A stretch of DNA of 64,000 nt from Parapedobacter sp042666505 (GTDB lineage Bacteria > Bacteroidota > Bacteroidia > Sphingobacteriales > Sphingobacteriaceae), in NCBI RefSeq assembly GCF_042666505.1, contig NZ_JBHTDN010000014.1, positions 16,376 to 80,375 of the forward strand. The letters run 5' to 3'. The notes under the pieces were generated by a model. It saw only the letters and a program-made list of their open reading frames with translations, was not told the origin of the DNA and did no database searches. Below are positions 8,034 to 16,331 of the stretch, one piece after another (positions within the stretch are counted from its first letter, which is position 1; each line of letters opens with the position of its first letter). The position numbers and the translations under genes are program-made.

Positions 8034-8999
8034 TTATTCTATCCAGAATGTACTACCGTCAACCGCTGGCAGGGTCGTTTCACCTTCAGGCTTTATAATG
8101 ATTACATCCTCGCTGTTATCCATATTATAGACCTGCCCGTCATTCGGGACAATGGCGAGATTCCAGTAAAAGAATGTCGGCCCGATTTTTTTCGCTACCA
8201 GCAAGTGTTTCCCGTCCGGCGAGAAGTCGGCATGGATTTCTCCATCGCTGCTTTCCGTTACTTGCCTCAGATTATTACCATCCATATCCATCACATAGAT
8301 ATGATTGCTTACCATCATGGAAAGCTGGGTACCCTGTTTATTCACCCTTAGGTTGCCCCATAGGGTGTAGGGCATGTCTTTTACCAAAGAAAGGCTGGTA
8401 TATGGGGGATCGGACTTGAGTATATAGCGGTCGTTCAGCGTAAATAAAATACTATTGTCGGGAAGCCATAATACCTCATCGCTGATTCCAAATGCCACGG
8501 TTTCCTGTGAGACATTTACAGACTCCAAGTGGACAATTAAGTTCCCGTCCAGATCCGTAATGACAATACCATTGTCAAAAGTCGGATTATATGCCACTTT
8601 CGTATTGTCCGGCGAGAGAAAAGCTGCTATATCGGTATCCGTTCCGTACGGCGAGTCATAGTCAAACTCATCTACAATAGCACCATCTTCGTTGCGTACC
8701 AGCGTAATTTTAGCAACGTCAAATACCCCGCCCTCCCGCTCGCTGGTCAGCCTAAACTGCTCGTCCCAGCTCATGTCCCAGTTATTGAATCCATACGTAT
8801 TATAGGTGAACAAGACACTTTGCTGGTTTGTCGTTAAGTCCAACTGGTACACATTGCCGGTGAAGGTGTAAATGAGTTTTCCTGCCAACTGCCTAGAGGC
8901 GTCACCACCCTCCCCGTCGGGATTTGTATCATCGTTTTTGCCGCATGACAACAGAGCGAAAGCAGCAACAAAAGCAAGCGCGATAGTCCTTATTTTCAT
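8034..8999 (-). CDS. Lipoprotein with TolB/PD40-like beta-propeller
   Basis: 321 residues. The start MKIRTIALAFVAAFALLSCG is a lipoprotein signal with lipid-bearing Cys19, so the protein is membrane-anchored outside the cytoplasm. The body contains blade-like repeats: FLSPDNTKVAYNP, VLWLPDNSILFTL, ADFSPDGKHLLVAKK and DLDGN/DMDGN turns, as in WD40-like PD40/TolB propellers, which usually bind proteins or glycans. No enzymatic motif seen. Convergent with the response regulator; stand-alone gene. Confidence 0.75.
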   Translation of the reverse strand: MKIRTIALAFVAAFALLSCGKNDDTNPDGEGGDASRQLAGKLIYTFTGNVYQLDLTTNQQSVLFTYNTYGFNNWDMSWDEQFRLTSEREGGVFDVAKITLVRNEDGAIVDEFDYDSPYGTDTDIAAFLSPDNTKVAYNPTFDNGIVITDLDGNLIVHLESVNVSQETVAFGISDEVLWLPDNSILFTLNDRYILKSDPPYTSLSLVKDMPYTLWGNLRVNKQGTQLSMMVSNHIYVMDMDGNNLRQVTESSDGEIHADFSPDGKHLLVAKKIGPTFFYWNLAIVPNDGQVYNMDNSEDVIIIKPEGETTLPAVDGSTFWIE

Positions 9000-9358
9000 A
9001 TTCCCAATACATCAAGTAAACAATACAAAGGTATTGGGCGGTTTGGTTCCACACAATCCTCGAAAACAGGGAAAATGAATGCTAGCAAATAAACCAATTA
9101 CATACCCTTTGGGGCCAACCTGACGTTTACCGTCAGTCCATCGCTATTTATCGGGACAGGGGGCTTGGTGCCTGTGCCAATGCCAGCGTAAGCTATTCAT
9201 CGGATAATTAGACCTTGGTTCTGGCGTAAAGGGGGCGCTTGGAGCAAACACCTGTTTACTGGGAGTAAATTCTTTGAAACCCGGGTAATGCCGAACCTAA
9301 CGTCATCCTATCCAATCCGGAGGATCGCAAGTGCATTACTTTGCTTAAATAAGTTTGC
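9000..9358. other. Intergenic stretch
   Basis: No gene seen. Contains imperfect short inverted repeats (for example GACGTTTACCGTC near 9122) and the promoter of the next gene at its end. Confidence 0.4.
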
Positions 9359-9366
9359 TATCTTTG
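9359..9366 (+). promoter_or_regulatory. Bacteroidota -7 box for the antitoxin-like gene
   Basis: TATCTTTG fits TAnnTTTG exactly, seven bases before ATG 9373. A TTTG lies about 15 bases upstream. The transcript would have almost no leader, which favours the ATG at 9373 over the upstream TTG. Confidence 0.5.
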
Positions 9367-9372
9367 TGTATT

Positions 9373-9585
9373 ATGAAAACTGTGACATTAGATATTTTGA
9401 ACGATAAGGCGATGAACCTGCTCAAGGATTTGGAATTGCTGAAGCTCGTCCGTGTTCGCAGGCAGACCTCGACCGATAAAGAATTGAAGAAAGATCTCAT
9501 CGCTAAATACAAAGGGGCAATGACTCCCCAAAATAAAGATGAGATAGACCGCCAACTTCAAGACCTACGCAACGAATGGGAATAG
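9373..9585 (+). CDS. Antitoxin-like small protein
   Basis: The 70-residue product starts MKTVTLDILNDKAMNLLKDL and is followed by basic and acidic helices to NEWE. This is the pattern of Bacteroidota antitoxins (short beta strand, then helices) encoded just before VapC/PIN toxins. The support comes from the next frame: after TAG 9585 the same reading frame continues straight into the C-terminal end of a PIN domain. The toxin being gone, this is an orphan antitoxin. Confidence 0.6.
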   Translation: MKTVTLDILNDKAMNLLKDLELLKLVRVRRQTSTDKELKKDLIAKYKGAMTPQNKDEIDRQLQDLRNEWE

Positions 9586-9699
9586 ACTATCATTGCGTCA
9601 TCTGCGTTGGCAGATGAATTGACGTTGATTACCCGCAATACGAAAGATTTTGAGCGAATCAACAAAATTAAATTAGTGAATCCATTTGATGCCCTGTGA
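9586..9699 (+). pseudogene. VapC/PIN-domain toxin, C-terminal remnant
   Basis: Directly after the antitoxin stop, in frame and with no start codon, 38 codons read TIIASSALADELTLITRNTK, DFERINKIKLVNPFDAL, stop. ASALADELTLITRNTKDF is the last conserved block of PIN nucleases (the Asp of TRNxxDF). The N-terminal two thirds with the other acidic metal ligands are missing, so a deletion has joined the antitoxin end to the toxin tail. Confidence 0.7.
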
Positions 9700-9760
9700 A
9701 CCCGTGGTTGATTGGTTGCGGCTTTCTCAATACGCCGAAGCACCTAATATATTGCCGGCA

Positions 9761-9860
9761 AGGAAGAGAAGGTCTTGGAGGGAGTATTGGCGGAACTTGT
9801 AAGCGAAAACCGAGTCGTTGTATCCGGCGATCAGGAAAATACATTCCAATCAAGAAAGTA
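9761..9860 (+). other. Possible fragment of an unidentified gene
   Basis: Between the toxin relic and the lipoprotein gene a frame without start reads GKEEKVLEGVLAELVSENRV then VVSGDQENTFQSRK, stop. The composition looks coding (heptad-like helix) but I recognise no family. It may be the tail of a deleted gene. Confidence 0.25.
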
Positions 9861-10883
9861 ATGAAAATAAAAATCTTGTGTTTCTCATTAGCTATTTTCT
9901 TACTGTCATGTACAGGATCTCCAGAGCTACATTTTAGAGATGTGGAGGAAGGCAAGAGAATTTTACTAGGTGAGCCCATAGACCTGACGATAGAAGGATT
10001 GCCCTCAAATATCGATTCGATTCAGTATTACATCGACAACGAGGTTTTCAACGTTAAAAATGGAGCTGATGGGTTGGTTGTCAATCCAGATGAACTGAAG
10101 ATGGGCCAACACACCACCTCCGCCCTCGTATTCCTCAACACCGGCAAAAGATTGCGGGTTTTCGCTACGTTTACCATTGTGCCCCCGCCAGCAAAGCAGT
10201 TCCGGTATGATGTTGTCAACAAATTTCCGCACGATTCCACCGCGTACACGCAGGGTTTGCAAATTGAGGATGGAATACTCTATGAGACGACCGGTATCAA
10301 GGGGGCTTCAACACTGCGGACGGTTGATTTGAAATCGGGAAAAGTCACCCGGTCAAAAAAAATAGGCGATAGCTATTTCGGTGAAGGGATGACCTTCGTG
10401 GGGGATAGTATCTATGTATTGACCTATCGGGAAAACACCTGCTTCGTATTTGACAAGCATTCGTTCGGGCTCATTAGGACCTTCAATTATGATCAGCCGC
10501 GCGAAGGCTGGGGACTAACGTATGACGGCACGAAACTGATCAAAACGGATGGTTCAAATGTATTGTACTTTATTGACCCGAAAACATTCCGTGTAACGCA
10601 TACCATGCCGGTATTTGACGATAAGGGGCCCATAACCCAATTGAATGAGCTCGAGTATATCAACGGAAAGGTCTATGCAAATGTTTACCAAGAAGATTAT
10701 ATCGTGGTAATCAACCCGCTAAATGGCGTCGTTGAATCAAAGATAAATCTGATTGGGATATATGATCATAAGCCCGAAAATAACGAGCTGAACGGCATTG
10801 CTTACAACAAGCAGGACAGCACGCTCTATGTAACCGGGAAAATGTGGCCTTACTTGTTTGAGATTAAGCCGCAGGTGCTTTAA
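9861..10883 (+). CDS. Glutaminyl-peptide cyclotransferase (Glu_cyclase_2 type) lipoprotein
   Basis: From ATG 9861 the protein has 340 residues with a lipoprotein signal (MKIKILCFSLAIFLLSCTG). After a 100-residue beta domain comes the five-bladed propeller of plant/bacterial glutamine cyclotransferases: FPHDSTAYTQGLQIEDGILY, GEGMTFVGDSIYVLTYRENT, EGWGLTYDGTKLIKTDGSN, LNELEYINGKVYANVYQEDY and ELNGIAYNKQDSTLYVTGK. The family forms N-terminal pyroglutamate on peptides; the bacterial role is unclear, and location would be periplasm or surface. A longer frame reaching to 9696 exists but lacks a signal at its start; ATG 9861 places the lipobox correctly. Confidence 0.88.
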   Translation: MKIKILCFSLAIFLLSCTGSPELHFRDVEEGKRILLGEPIDLTIEGLPSNIDSIQYYIDNEVFNVKNGADGLVVNPDELKMGQHTTSALVFLNTGKRLRVFATFTIVPPPAKQFRYDVVNKFPHDSTAYTQGLQIEDGILYETTGIKGASTLRTVDLKSGKVTRSKKIGDSYFGEGMTFVGDSIYVLTYRENTCFVFDKHSFGLIRTFNYDQPREGWGLTYDGTKLIKTDGSNVLYFIDPKTFRVTHTMPVFDDKGPITQLNELEYINGKVYANVYQEDYIVVINPLNGVVESKINLIGIYDHKPENNELNGIAYNKQDSTLYVTGKMWPYLFEIKPQVL

Positions 10884-11032
10884 AACAATGCCGTTAAAAA
10901 ATATCATAACTTTGCATCAACAGTACACGAAAAACGCTTGATTCCCAATGTGCTAAAACGAAGAGCGTAATTCTTATATTTGAAACGATATCTGACTTTC
11001 CGAAATATGCTTGGGCATTTCTTTAAATTTGA

Positions 11033-11668
11033 ATGAGAACCTATTATCTCTTCAGTGGATTGGGTGCGGACCATCGGGCATTTCAAGGATTGGAATTTCC
11101 CGGCGAAATACGACATATTAGTTGGGTGCCCCCATTGGCAAATGAATCGATAACTGGATATGCTGAACGTATTGCTGCTCAAATAACCGCATCGTTACCG
11201 ATATTGGTAGGGCTTTCATTCGGTGGCATGATGGCCATGGAGGTAAGTAAATACGTGCAGGCTGAACACGTAATTCTGATATCATCTGCTAAAAGCAGGG
11301 CCGAAATACCTCGTTATTACCGATGGCTTGGAGGCTTGAGCCTGCACCAATTGATGTCTGACTCACAGATAACAAAAACGAATCGATGGCTCTATTGGCT
11401 GTTCGGAGCAGAGACGCCCGAGGATAGATCGCTGCTGGCGGATATACTTGCCGATACGGATCCGACGTTCTTCCGATGGGCAGTGAATGGCATCGCCACT
11501 TGGAACAACAACGTTGTACCAGCAAATACCATACATATACATGGCACCGCTGACCGGATATTGCCTTATCGGTTTGTAAAAGCAGACCATGTGATACCTG
11601 ACGGTTCACACTTTATGGTGGTAAACCGGGCAAAGGAAATCAGCGATATAATAGCTGGGTTAGGATGA
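11033..11668 (+). CDS. Alpha/beta hydrolase
   Basis: 211 residues. The nucleophile elbow GLSFGG gives Ser62, the acid is probably Asp174 (HGTADRILP), and the base His193 (DGSHFMVV). The N-terminus YLFSGLGADHRAF forms the oxyanion-hole strand. No signal peptide, so cytoplasmic. It resembles small esterase/acyl hydrolases; the substrate is unknown. Single gene, convergent with the minus-strand gene ending at 11684. Confidence 0.8.
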   Translation: MRTYYLFSGLGADHRAFQGLEFPGEIRHISWVPPLANESITGYAERIAAQITASLPILVGLSFGGMMAMEVSKYVQAEHVILISSAKSRAEIPRYYRWLGGLSLHQLMSDSQITKTNRWLYWLFGAETPEDRSLLADILADTDPTFFRWAVNGIATWNNNVVPANTIHIHGTADRILPYRFVKADHVIPDGSHFMVVNRAKEISDIIAGLG

Positions 11669-11683
11669 TTCTCTCTGGCAATG

Positions 11684-12053
11684 TTACCGGCCTCCATTAT
11701 CACGAATCAGCCCTTCTTGCTTGAGGTGCCTTTCTAATGCATGGAATTTATCCAGCATTTCGTTAAAATCCTGGTCGGTAAGTTCGAAATAGCCTTGGCT
11801 TTTGACATTGCTTTCGATTAATCTCGACGCAAGATCTGGATCGATCACTTTTACTTCAACTTGCAAGGAGTCGTCCTTCTGCATAGTTAAGTTAAAACGT
11901 TCCTTAGGAATCTCCTTATCGCCGGGTTTAAATTCCCACCCTTCAATATCGATATAATCCCCCCCCGTACCTTTGATATATTAAAACAGGTATAACGGGT
12001 TCTGCAGGCGCGAAAAACGTTTGCCTATTGAAGTGGATCTCTAAAACTCTCAT
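11684..12053 (-). pseudogene. Hypothetical protein broken at a G8 tract
   Basis: ATG 12053 opens MRVLEIHFNRQTFFAPAEPV then IPVLIYQRY and meets eight consecutive G (plus strand C 11959-11966), after which the frame stops. With seven G the reading continues GGDYIDIEGWEFKPGDKEIP and joins the open frame that ends ...LKQEGLIRDNGGR at 11684, giving about 122 residues. Either this is a frameshift (possibly reversible by slippage) or a sequencing error. An internal ATG at 11884 could make a 66-residue short form. Follows the 105-residue gene by one base. Function not recognised. Confidence 0.5.
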
Positions 12054-12054
12054 A

Positions 12055-12372
12055 TTATAACAATCCGCTTTTTGCTAATATATCCTTCAATTCATTGTAT
12101 TCTGCAAGCATTTTACCGCTGTCAATATTGCTTTTACTCACAATAGGGATTCTTTCCGCTTCTGAGCTGTTGTCACCTAATTCAACTGGAGATATTACAA
12201 TTTTTTCGTTAGTATTGAATTTTATTCCCCTCCATTTTAATTCTTCTCCAAGTTGTAAATCTAAGCCACTTATGTTCATGCCCCTTTCGAGATCAAAAGT
12301 TATTAGCACAACTCCCTCTTTTACAGCAGGGCACAGATATTTATTTCCAATATTTATTTTAAATCCTTTCAT
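12055..12372 (-). CDS. Hypothetical protein (105 aa), first gene of a two-gene unit
   Basis: Starts MKGFKINIGNKYLCPAVKEG, then strands and SGLDLQLGEELKWRGIKF, and ends in a helix EYNELKDILAKSGLL. Beta-rich N-terminal part with no known motif. Its stop lies next to the ATG of the frameshifted 122-residue gene, so both are probably cotranscribed. Base composition looks richer in A+T than the neighbours, suggesting transfer. Cytoplasmic; role unknown. Confidence 0.5.
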   Translation of the reverse strand: MKGFKINIGNKYLCPAVKEGVVLITFDLERGMNISGLDLQLGEELKWRGIKFNTNEKIVISPVELGDNSSEAERIPIVSKSNIDSGKMLAEYNELKDILAKSGLL

Positions 12373-12725
12373 GAATGTAAAATATAATTTTTTCTGTAAA
12401 TTTTTTATTGCTCATTATTTCCCTAATACAAAGCACATCAAGATTGCCTTTATCTGCCCGACTTCCATTCCGAGTACAACTTGTTGGAAAATGTATCATG
12501 CGCCCGCCACTTTCAAAAATCATGCAAGGGTAAATTTATCGCCGTGCGGATTTTATGGTGATAAATGAAGATTCCGAGTGTTTCGAAATAAAATCGAAAG
12601 TGGACACATTGCGTAGGCTTGATAAACAAAGCTAAATCAGCTACGATCGAAACTGAAAATGCTTGCATTTCTTTATTTTGTTTGTTTCGAATATTTCGTT
12701 TATATTGTATGCAATAAATGAGGAC
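12373..12725. other. Intergenic stretch between divergent genes
   Basis: No gene seen. It should carry promoters for the minus-strand pair and the plus-strand HTH/PIN pair; TATATTGT at 12710-12717 is a weak -7-like match. Confidence 0.35.
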
Positions 12726-13181
12726 ATGGATTACTTAGCAAATATCGAAAGACCTAACAAAGCAGAACAATTAGCAGCAATGCAATCTTACGGTACGCTT
12801 GCTGCTACTTTGGAAAGGCTCCGTACGGAAAACCCTGAAATCGAAATAGAAGAAACTGCCGAAAAGATAAAGGTACCATTGAAAGCACTTAAATTGCTGG
12901 CCGAGATTCTCAAAGCCACCAGCCAGGGAAAACCTGTCTCCTTGGTACCCATTGCTACCGAAATGACCACACAGGCGGCAGCCGAATTGCTGGGATGCTC
13001 CCGGCCCCACTTGGTCAAATTGCTCGAAGAAGGCAAAATACCCTTCACAATGGTGGGTAGGCACAGAAGGGTGCGGTTTGAAGACGTGATGGGATACAAA
13101 AGGGAATCGCAAAAGAAAAGGGAAGATTTGCTGTCGGAAATGATGAAGTCTGACGAAGAACTCGGACTCTATGGTGCATAG
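12726..13181 (+). CDS. Excisionase-type HTH antitoxin
   Basis: From ATG 12726 the protein has 151 residues. A helical N-terminal half is followed by a MerR/excisionase-like DNA-binding domain: TTQAAAELLGCSRPHLVKLL and GKIPFTMVGRHRRVRFEDV. This domain order is usual for antitoxins paired with PIN_3-type toxins. The toxin's ATG lies inside the last codons (11-base overlap), so translation is coupled. It likely binds its own promoter and neutralises the PIN protein; both genes are intact. Confidence 0.8.
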   Translation: MDYLANIERPNKAEQLAAMQSYGTLAATLERLRTENPEIEIEETAEKIKVPLKALKLLAEILKATSQGKPVSLVPIATEMTTQAAAELLGCSRPHLVKLLEEGKIPFTMVGRHRRVRFEDVMGYKRESQKKREDLLSEMMKSDEELGLYGA

Positions 13182-13734
13182 TGTACGGTTTATATGCGTA
13201 CTTGACACCAATGTGATCTACCCAATAGAAATCAGGGATCTCTTGTTTTGGTTTGCGCACTTTGAGTTGTTTACGCCCAAATGGAGTAAGCATATTTTCG
13301 ACGAATGGGAAGAGGTAATGACGAGGAAAGGCATAAGTGAACAGGAGGCAAAAAGAAGATCTAACATCGCTAACCAAGCATTTCCGGATGCACTTGTAAC
13401 CAACTATGAACCGTTGATAAGCACCATCGATCTACCGGACGAAAAAGATCGCCATGTATTAGCCGCAGCTATCAAGGCAAATGCCAACATTATCGTGACC
13501 AACAACCTGATAGATTTTCCAAAGGACTACCTGGCGTCATTCGGCTTATCGGCAAGGTCTGCCGATGATTTCCTTGCTGATATTGTTGATTTAAACCACG
13601 ATCGAGCAGTGGAAGCCTTCAGGCGCATGGTGGTAAATAGGAGAAATCCGGCTATCGATGTGTACCGGGTATTGGAAAACCTTAGAAAAAACGGTTTGAA
13701 AAACACAGCGGATTATCTTCACTCGCTACTATAA
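13171..13734 (+). CDS. PIN-domain toxin (PIN_3 type)
   Basis: 187 residues. The first strand CVLDTNVIYP carries Asp12, followed by the helix FDEWEEVM and the central LPDEKDRHVLAAAIKANANI with the second acidic pair; IIVTNNLIDFP holds the third Asp. These are the metal ligands of PIN ribonucleases. The C-terminal helical extension is as in PIN_3 proteins paired with excisionase-type antitoxins. Overlaps the antitoxin by 11 bases. Expected to cleave RNA when free. Confidence 0.82.
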   Translation: MVHSVRFICVLDTNVIYPIEIRDLLFWFAHFELFTPKWSKHIFDEWEEVMTRKGISEQEAKRRSNIANQAFPDALVTNYEPLISTIDLPDEKDRHVLAAAIKANANIIVTNNLIDFPKDYLASFGLSARSADDFLADIVDLNHDRAVEAFRRMVVNRRNPAIDVYRVLENLRKNGLKNTADYLHSLL

Positions 13735-13764
13735 ATAGGCTTCTCCGTGCTTGACAAAGCATTC

Positions 13765-13870
13765 GTGAAAAAGGCAGTGAAGATTGAAGACGGTGTCCTT
13801 GGTAACAAAGTGACAATTGCCATTGGCCCCAAGAAAACCGGCCCAAGCTAACAAAAGCCTAAGAGGCTTT
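13765..13870 (+). pseudogene. Deleted second copy of the 52-aa gene at 3554
   Basis: GTG 13765 onward reads VKKAVKIEDGVLGNKVTIAI, nearly identical in bases to the start of the gene at 3554. A 35-base deletion then removes the segment between two TTG triplets and shifts the frame, giving an early stop; the downstream CAAGCTAACAAAAGCCT still matches. It lies 30 bases after the PIN gene. Confidence 0.7.
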
Positions 13871-13970
13871 ATGACTAAACGGAGCGGTAGATTTGGCGAC
13901 TATATTTACCTAATCACTTTATGTCAGCAGATTTTTTTTAAATTTTGCCGAGGTTGAAATCGAGATAACA

Positions 13971-15497
13971 ATGATTAAAATAAAACTTCTTTTCGCATGT
14001 AGTCTTTTGTTCTTTTTGTCATGTAACCCCGCAACAGAGAAAAATACAGGCGGGACAGCCATCGTAGCGGGAAAATCCAAAATAACAGGAAGAATCATCA
14101 CTCCAGATGGTCAAAATAAGGATAGCATTACCGTAACGATTACTGTTCAACATCCAATTTCGGGAGAAAATGTTAGACATCAAGTTCTCGCTGACCAATC
14201 GGGCAAATTCTCACTGGACTTTGATATGGAAACCGAGACTTCTTTATTCGGTTTGTACACGAGCGTAAATCACCATAAGGTCCTTTACGTCAAATCGATA
14301 AACAATGACTCTACTCAGATTAATATCGCCTATGATTCAGATCTTAGTATCAAAAATGCAGCTGTTACGCCTGCCATGAATCAATATGATATGAGGCAGA
14401 GCATGGAGGTGTTAAACAAAATGATTGAATATAGACCAGAGAGACCAGATCTGGTATATCCACGGCTCTATGATAAAAGTACAGATGAGTTCTTGGATAA
14501 AGCCAGAAGTACTGTATCTAAAAGATTGGCACAATTTGTAGATCATGATGAATTATTCTCCAAGGAGTTTAAAGGGTTTATCGCTAAAGATTTTCGTTTA
14601 TTCCTATATACGGGACAAGTCTTCGATTACGAAGCAGAGATGAAGCGTAATTATCGTAATGCAACTCAGGATAGAGTTGGTAAGCCTGAAATCCAAATGA
14701 TTGACCGGTCATATTTTCGCTTTTTGAAAGACTTCGATCTCAATGATCCGCAATACCTCCATACGTTCACATTCGCTGAATTTCAGAACTTAATTCTCCA
14801 AAATGAAGTATTAGGGCTCCCGGTGATCGGAGAAAGCGACATCCCCTCCTGGTTGGCAAGCGTGAAAGCTATTTTAGCGGATCTGGTTGGATTCGATGAC
14901 GGCCCATATTATGATATTTTAGCGGCCAATGCCTATGGTCGGCAGCTCAATGAACAGGTAGAACCCCTAACCGAAAAACAAAAAGAGCATATAACCCAAT
15001 ATTGGAAAGATGGAGAAATCGCAAAAATACTCTTTCGGAAAAACCAACAGGTTATTGAACTGGACAAAGTAAAATCGCCTGTTGTCGTCAATGATGTCTC
15101 GACTGTTACGGAAGATAAGGTCATGGAAACTATTGTTTCCAAATATAAGGACAAGGTGGTGTTTATTGACCTTTGGGCAACATGGTGCGCTCCTTGCCTG
15201 GAAGCGATTAAACAATTCAGAGTTACAAAGGGCTATTTTCGGGATAAGGATGTTGTATTTGTATATCTTACCAACGGGTCTTCACCCCGAAAACTGTGGG
15301 AAGAAAAAATAAATGGAATAGGTAGCGAACATTATTACCTGACAAACGCTCAATGGGAGTACATGATGGATCATTTCGGGTTCGAGGGTATTCCGTCATA
15401 TCTGTTATACAACACAGAAGGCGTGCTCATTAATAAATTTACTGCATTCCCCGGAAATGAGGTAGTAAAAGAGATGATTGACGTTCAGTTAAGATGA
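13971..15497 (+). CDS. Lipoprotein with C-terminal TlpA-like thioredoxin domain
   Basis: 508 residues. N-terminal lipoprotein signal (KIKLLFACSLLFFLSCNP), then a DUF4369-like beta region to about 120, a long helical middle, and from about 380 a thioredoxin fold with redox-active WCAPC (W405-C409) preceded by VFIDLWAT and followed by the cis-Pro loop GFEGIPSYLL. Such Bacteroidota proteins are anchored to a membrane and reduce or isomerise disulfides in the periplasm. Partner not indicated by neighbours. Size typical for the family. Confidence 0.88.
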   Translation: MIKIKLLFACSLLFFLSCNPATEKNTGGTAIVAGKSKITGRIITPDGQNKDSITVTITVQHPISGENVRHQVLADQSGKFSLDFDMETETSLFGLYTSVNHHKVLYVKSINNDSTQINIAYDSDLSIKNAAVTPAMNQYDMRQSMEVLNKMIEYRPERPDLVYPRLYDKSTDEFLDKARSTVSKRLAQFVDHDELFSKEFKGFIAKDFRLFLYTGQVFDYEAEMKRNYRNATQDRVGKPEIQMIDRSYFRFLKDFDLNDPQYLHTFTFAEFQNLILQNEVLGLPVIGESDIPSWLASVKAILADLVGFDDGPYYDILAANAYGRQLNEQVEPLTEKQKEHITQYWKDGEIAKILFRKNQQVIELDKVKSPVVVNDVSTVTEDKVMETIVSKYKDKVVFIDLWATWCAPCLEAIKQFRVTKGYFRDKDVVFVYLTNGSSPRKLWEEKINGIGSEHYYLTNAQWEYMMDHFGFEGIPSYLLYNTEGVLINKFTAFPGNEVVKEMIDVQLR

Positions 15498-15638
15498 GCA
15501 ATTCAGATTTATTATATAGGGCGTCTAGGGTTACGTGTGCCTGATGCTTTGCAAGGTACAGCAACGTAAATAGGCAATGAAGAAATGAACGTCCGAGACG
15601 GTTACTTATATGCTTACATACATTTTAATTGTTCAAAT

Positions 15639-16145
15639 ATGGAATATACATTTAGAAAGGCGGAGATTACAGATTTGCATCCGGTTTGGGATATACTGCA
15701 GCAGGCTATTATCCGGAGAAAACAGGAAGGCAGTAACCAATGGCAGGATGGTTATCCCAATCCTGACGTCATACAAAAAGATATTGAGCGGGGGGCTGGA
15801 TTTGTTCTGACGGACAAAAATACGATTATTGGTTACGTTGCAATACTGGTGAATGATGAACCCGAATATGCAAAGATCGAAGGTAAATGGTTAACGGACG
15901 GTGATTTCGTTGTTGTTCACCGGATAGCTATTGCAGAGAACCATGTAGGAAAAGGTTTGGCCAAAAGGATTCTTGCATTCGTTGAAGATTATGCGATTGA
16001 CAATCATATTCGCAGTGTCAAGGCAGATACCAACTTCGATAATATGGCGATGACGAAGACGTTTGAAAAGTTGGGATATGTCTATTGCGGAGAAGTGTAT
16101 TTCAGGGGGAGTCCAAGAAGGGCTTACGAGAAGGTACTGGCGTGA
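15639..16145 (+). CDS. GNAT-family N-acetyltransferase
   Basis: From ATG 15639 the protein has 168 residues: MEYTFRKAEITDLHPVWDIL at the start, the beta4/acetyl-CoA region VVVHRIAIAENHVGKGLAKR (R/Q-x-x-G-x-A loop as VGKGLA), and a C-terminal KTFEKLGYVYCGEV. It transfers an acetyl group from acetyl-CoA to an unknown amine. An in-frame upstream ATG (15585) would add 18 residues without family similarity. Cytoplasmic; followed by a terminator. Confidence 0.85.
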   Translation: MEYTFRKAEITDLHPVWDILQQAIIRRKQEGSNQWQDGYPNPDVIQKDIERGAGFVLTDKNTIIGYVAILVNDEPEYAKIEGKWLTDGDFVVVHRIAIAENHVGKGLAKRILAFVEDYAIDNHIRSVKADTNFDNMAMTKTFEKLGYVYCGEVYFRGSPRRAYEKVLA

Positions 16146-16235
16146 TCCTATGACGGCTACTTTAAATTTTAAGCTATGGAGCAAATAGCTCAGAAGAATT
16201 TTTATAGCGGGGCTTAATAATACCTTCAAAAACGA

Positions 16236-16264
16236 TAAAAGCCGGACGAACATCCGGCTTTTAT
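16236..16264. terminator. Rho-independent terminator, probably bidirectional
   Basis: AAAAGCCGGA (stem GCCGGA 16241-16246), loop CGAACA, then TCCGGC (16253-16258) and TTTTATTT. A-rich before and T-rich after, so it can serve both the GNAT gene and the convergent membrane protein gene. Confidence 0.75.
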
Positions 16265-16331
16265 TTGGTAGTGTAACGCGAACTGTGTCATCCGGATCAA
16301 CTTAAACACTGTCATGTAAAAAAAATATTGC

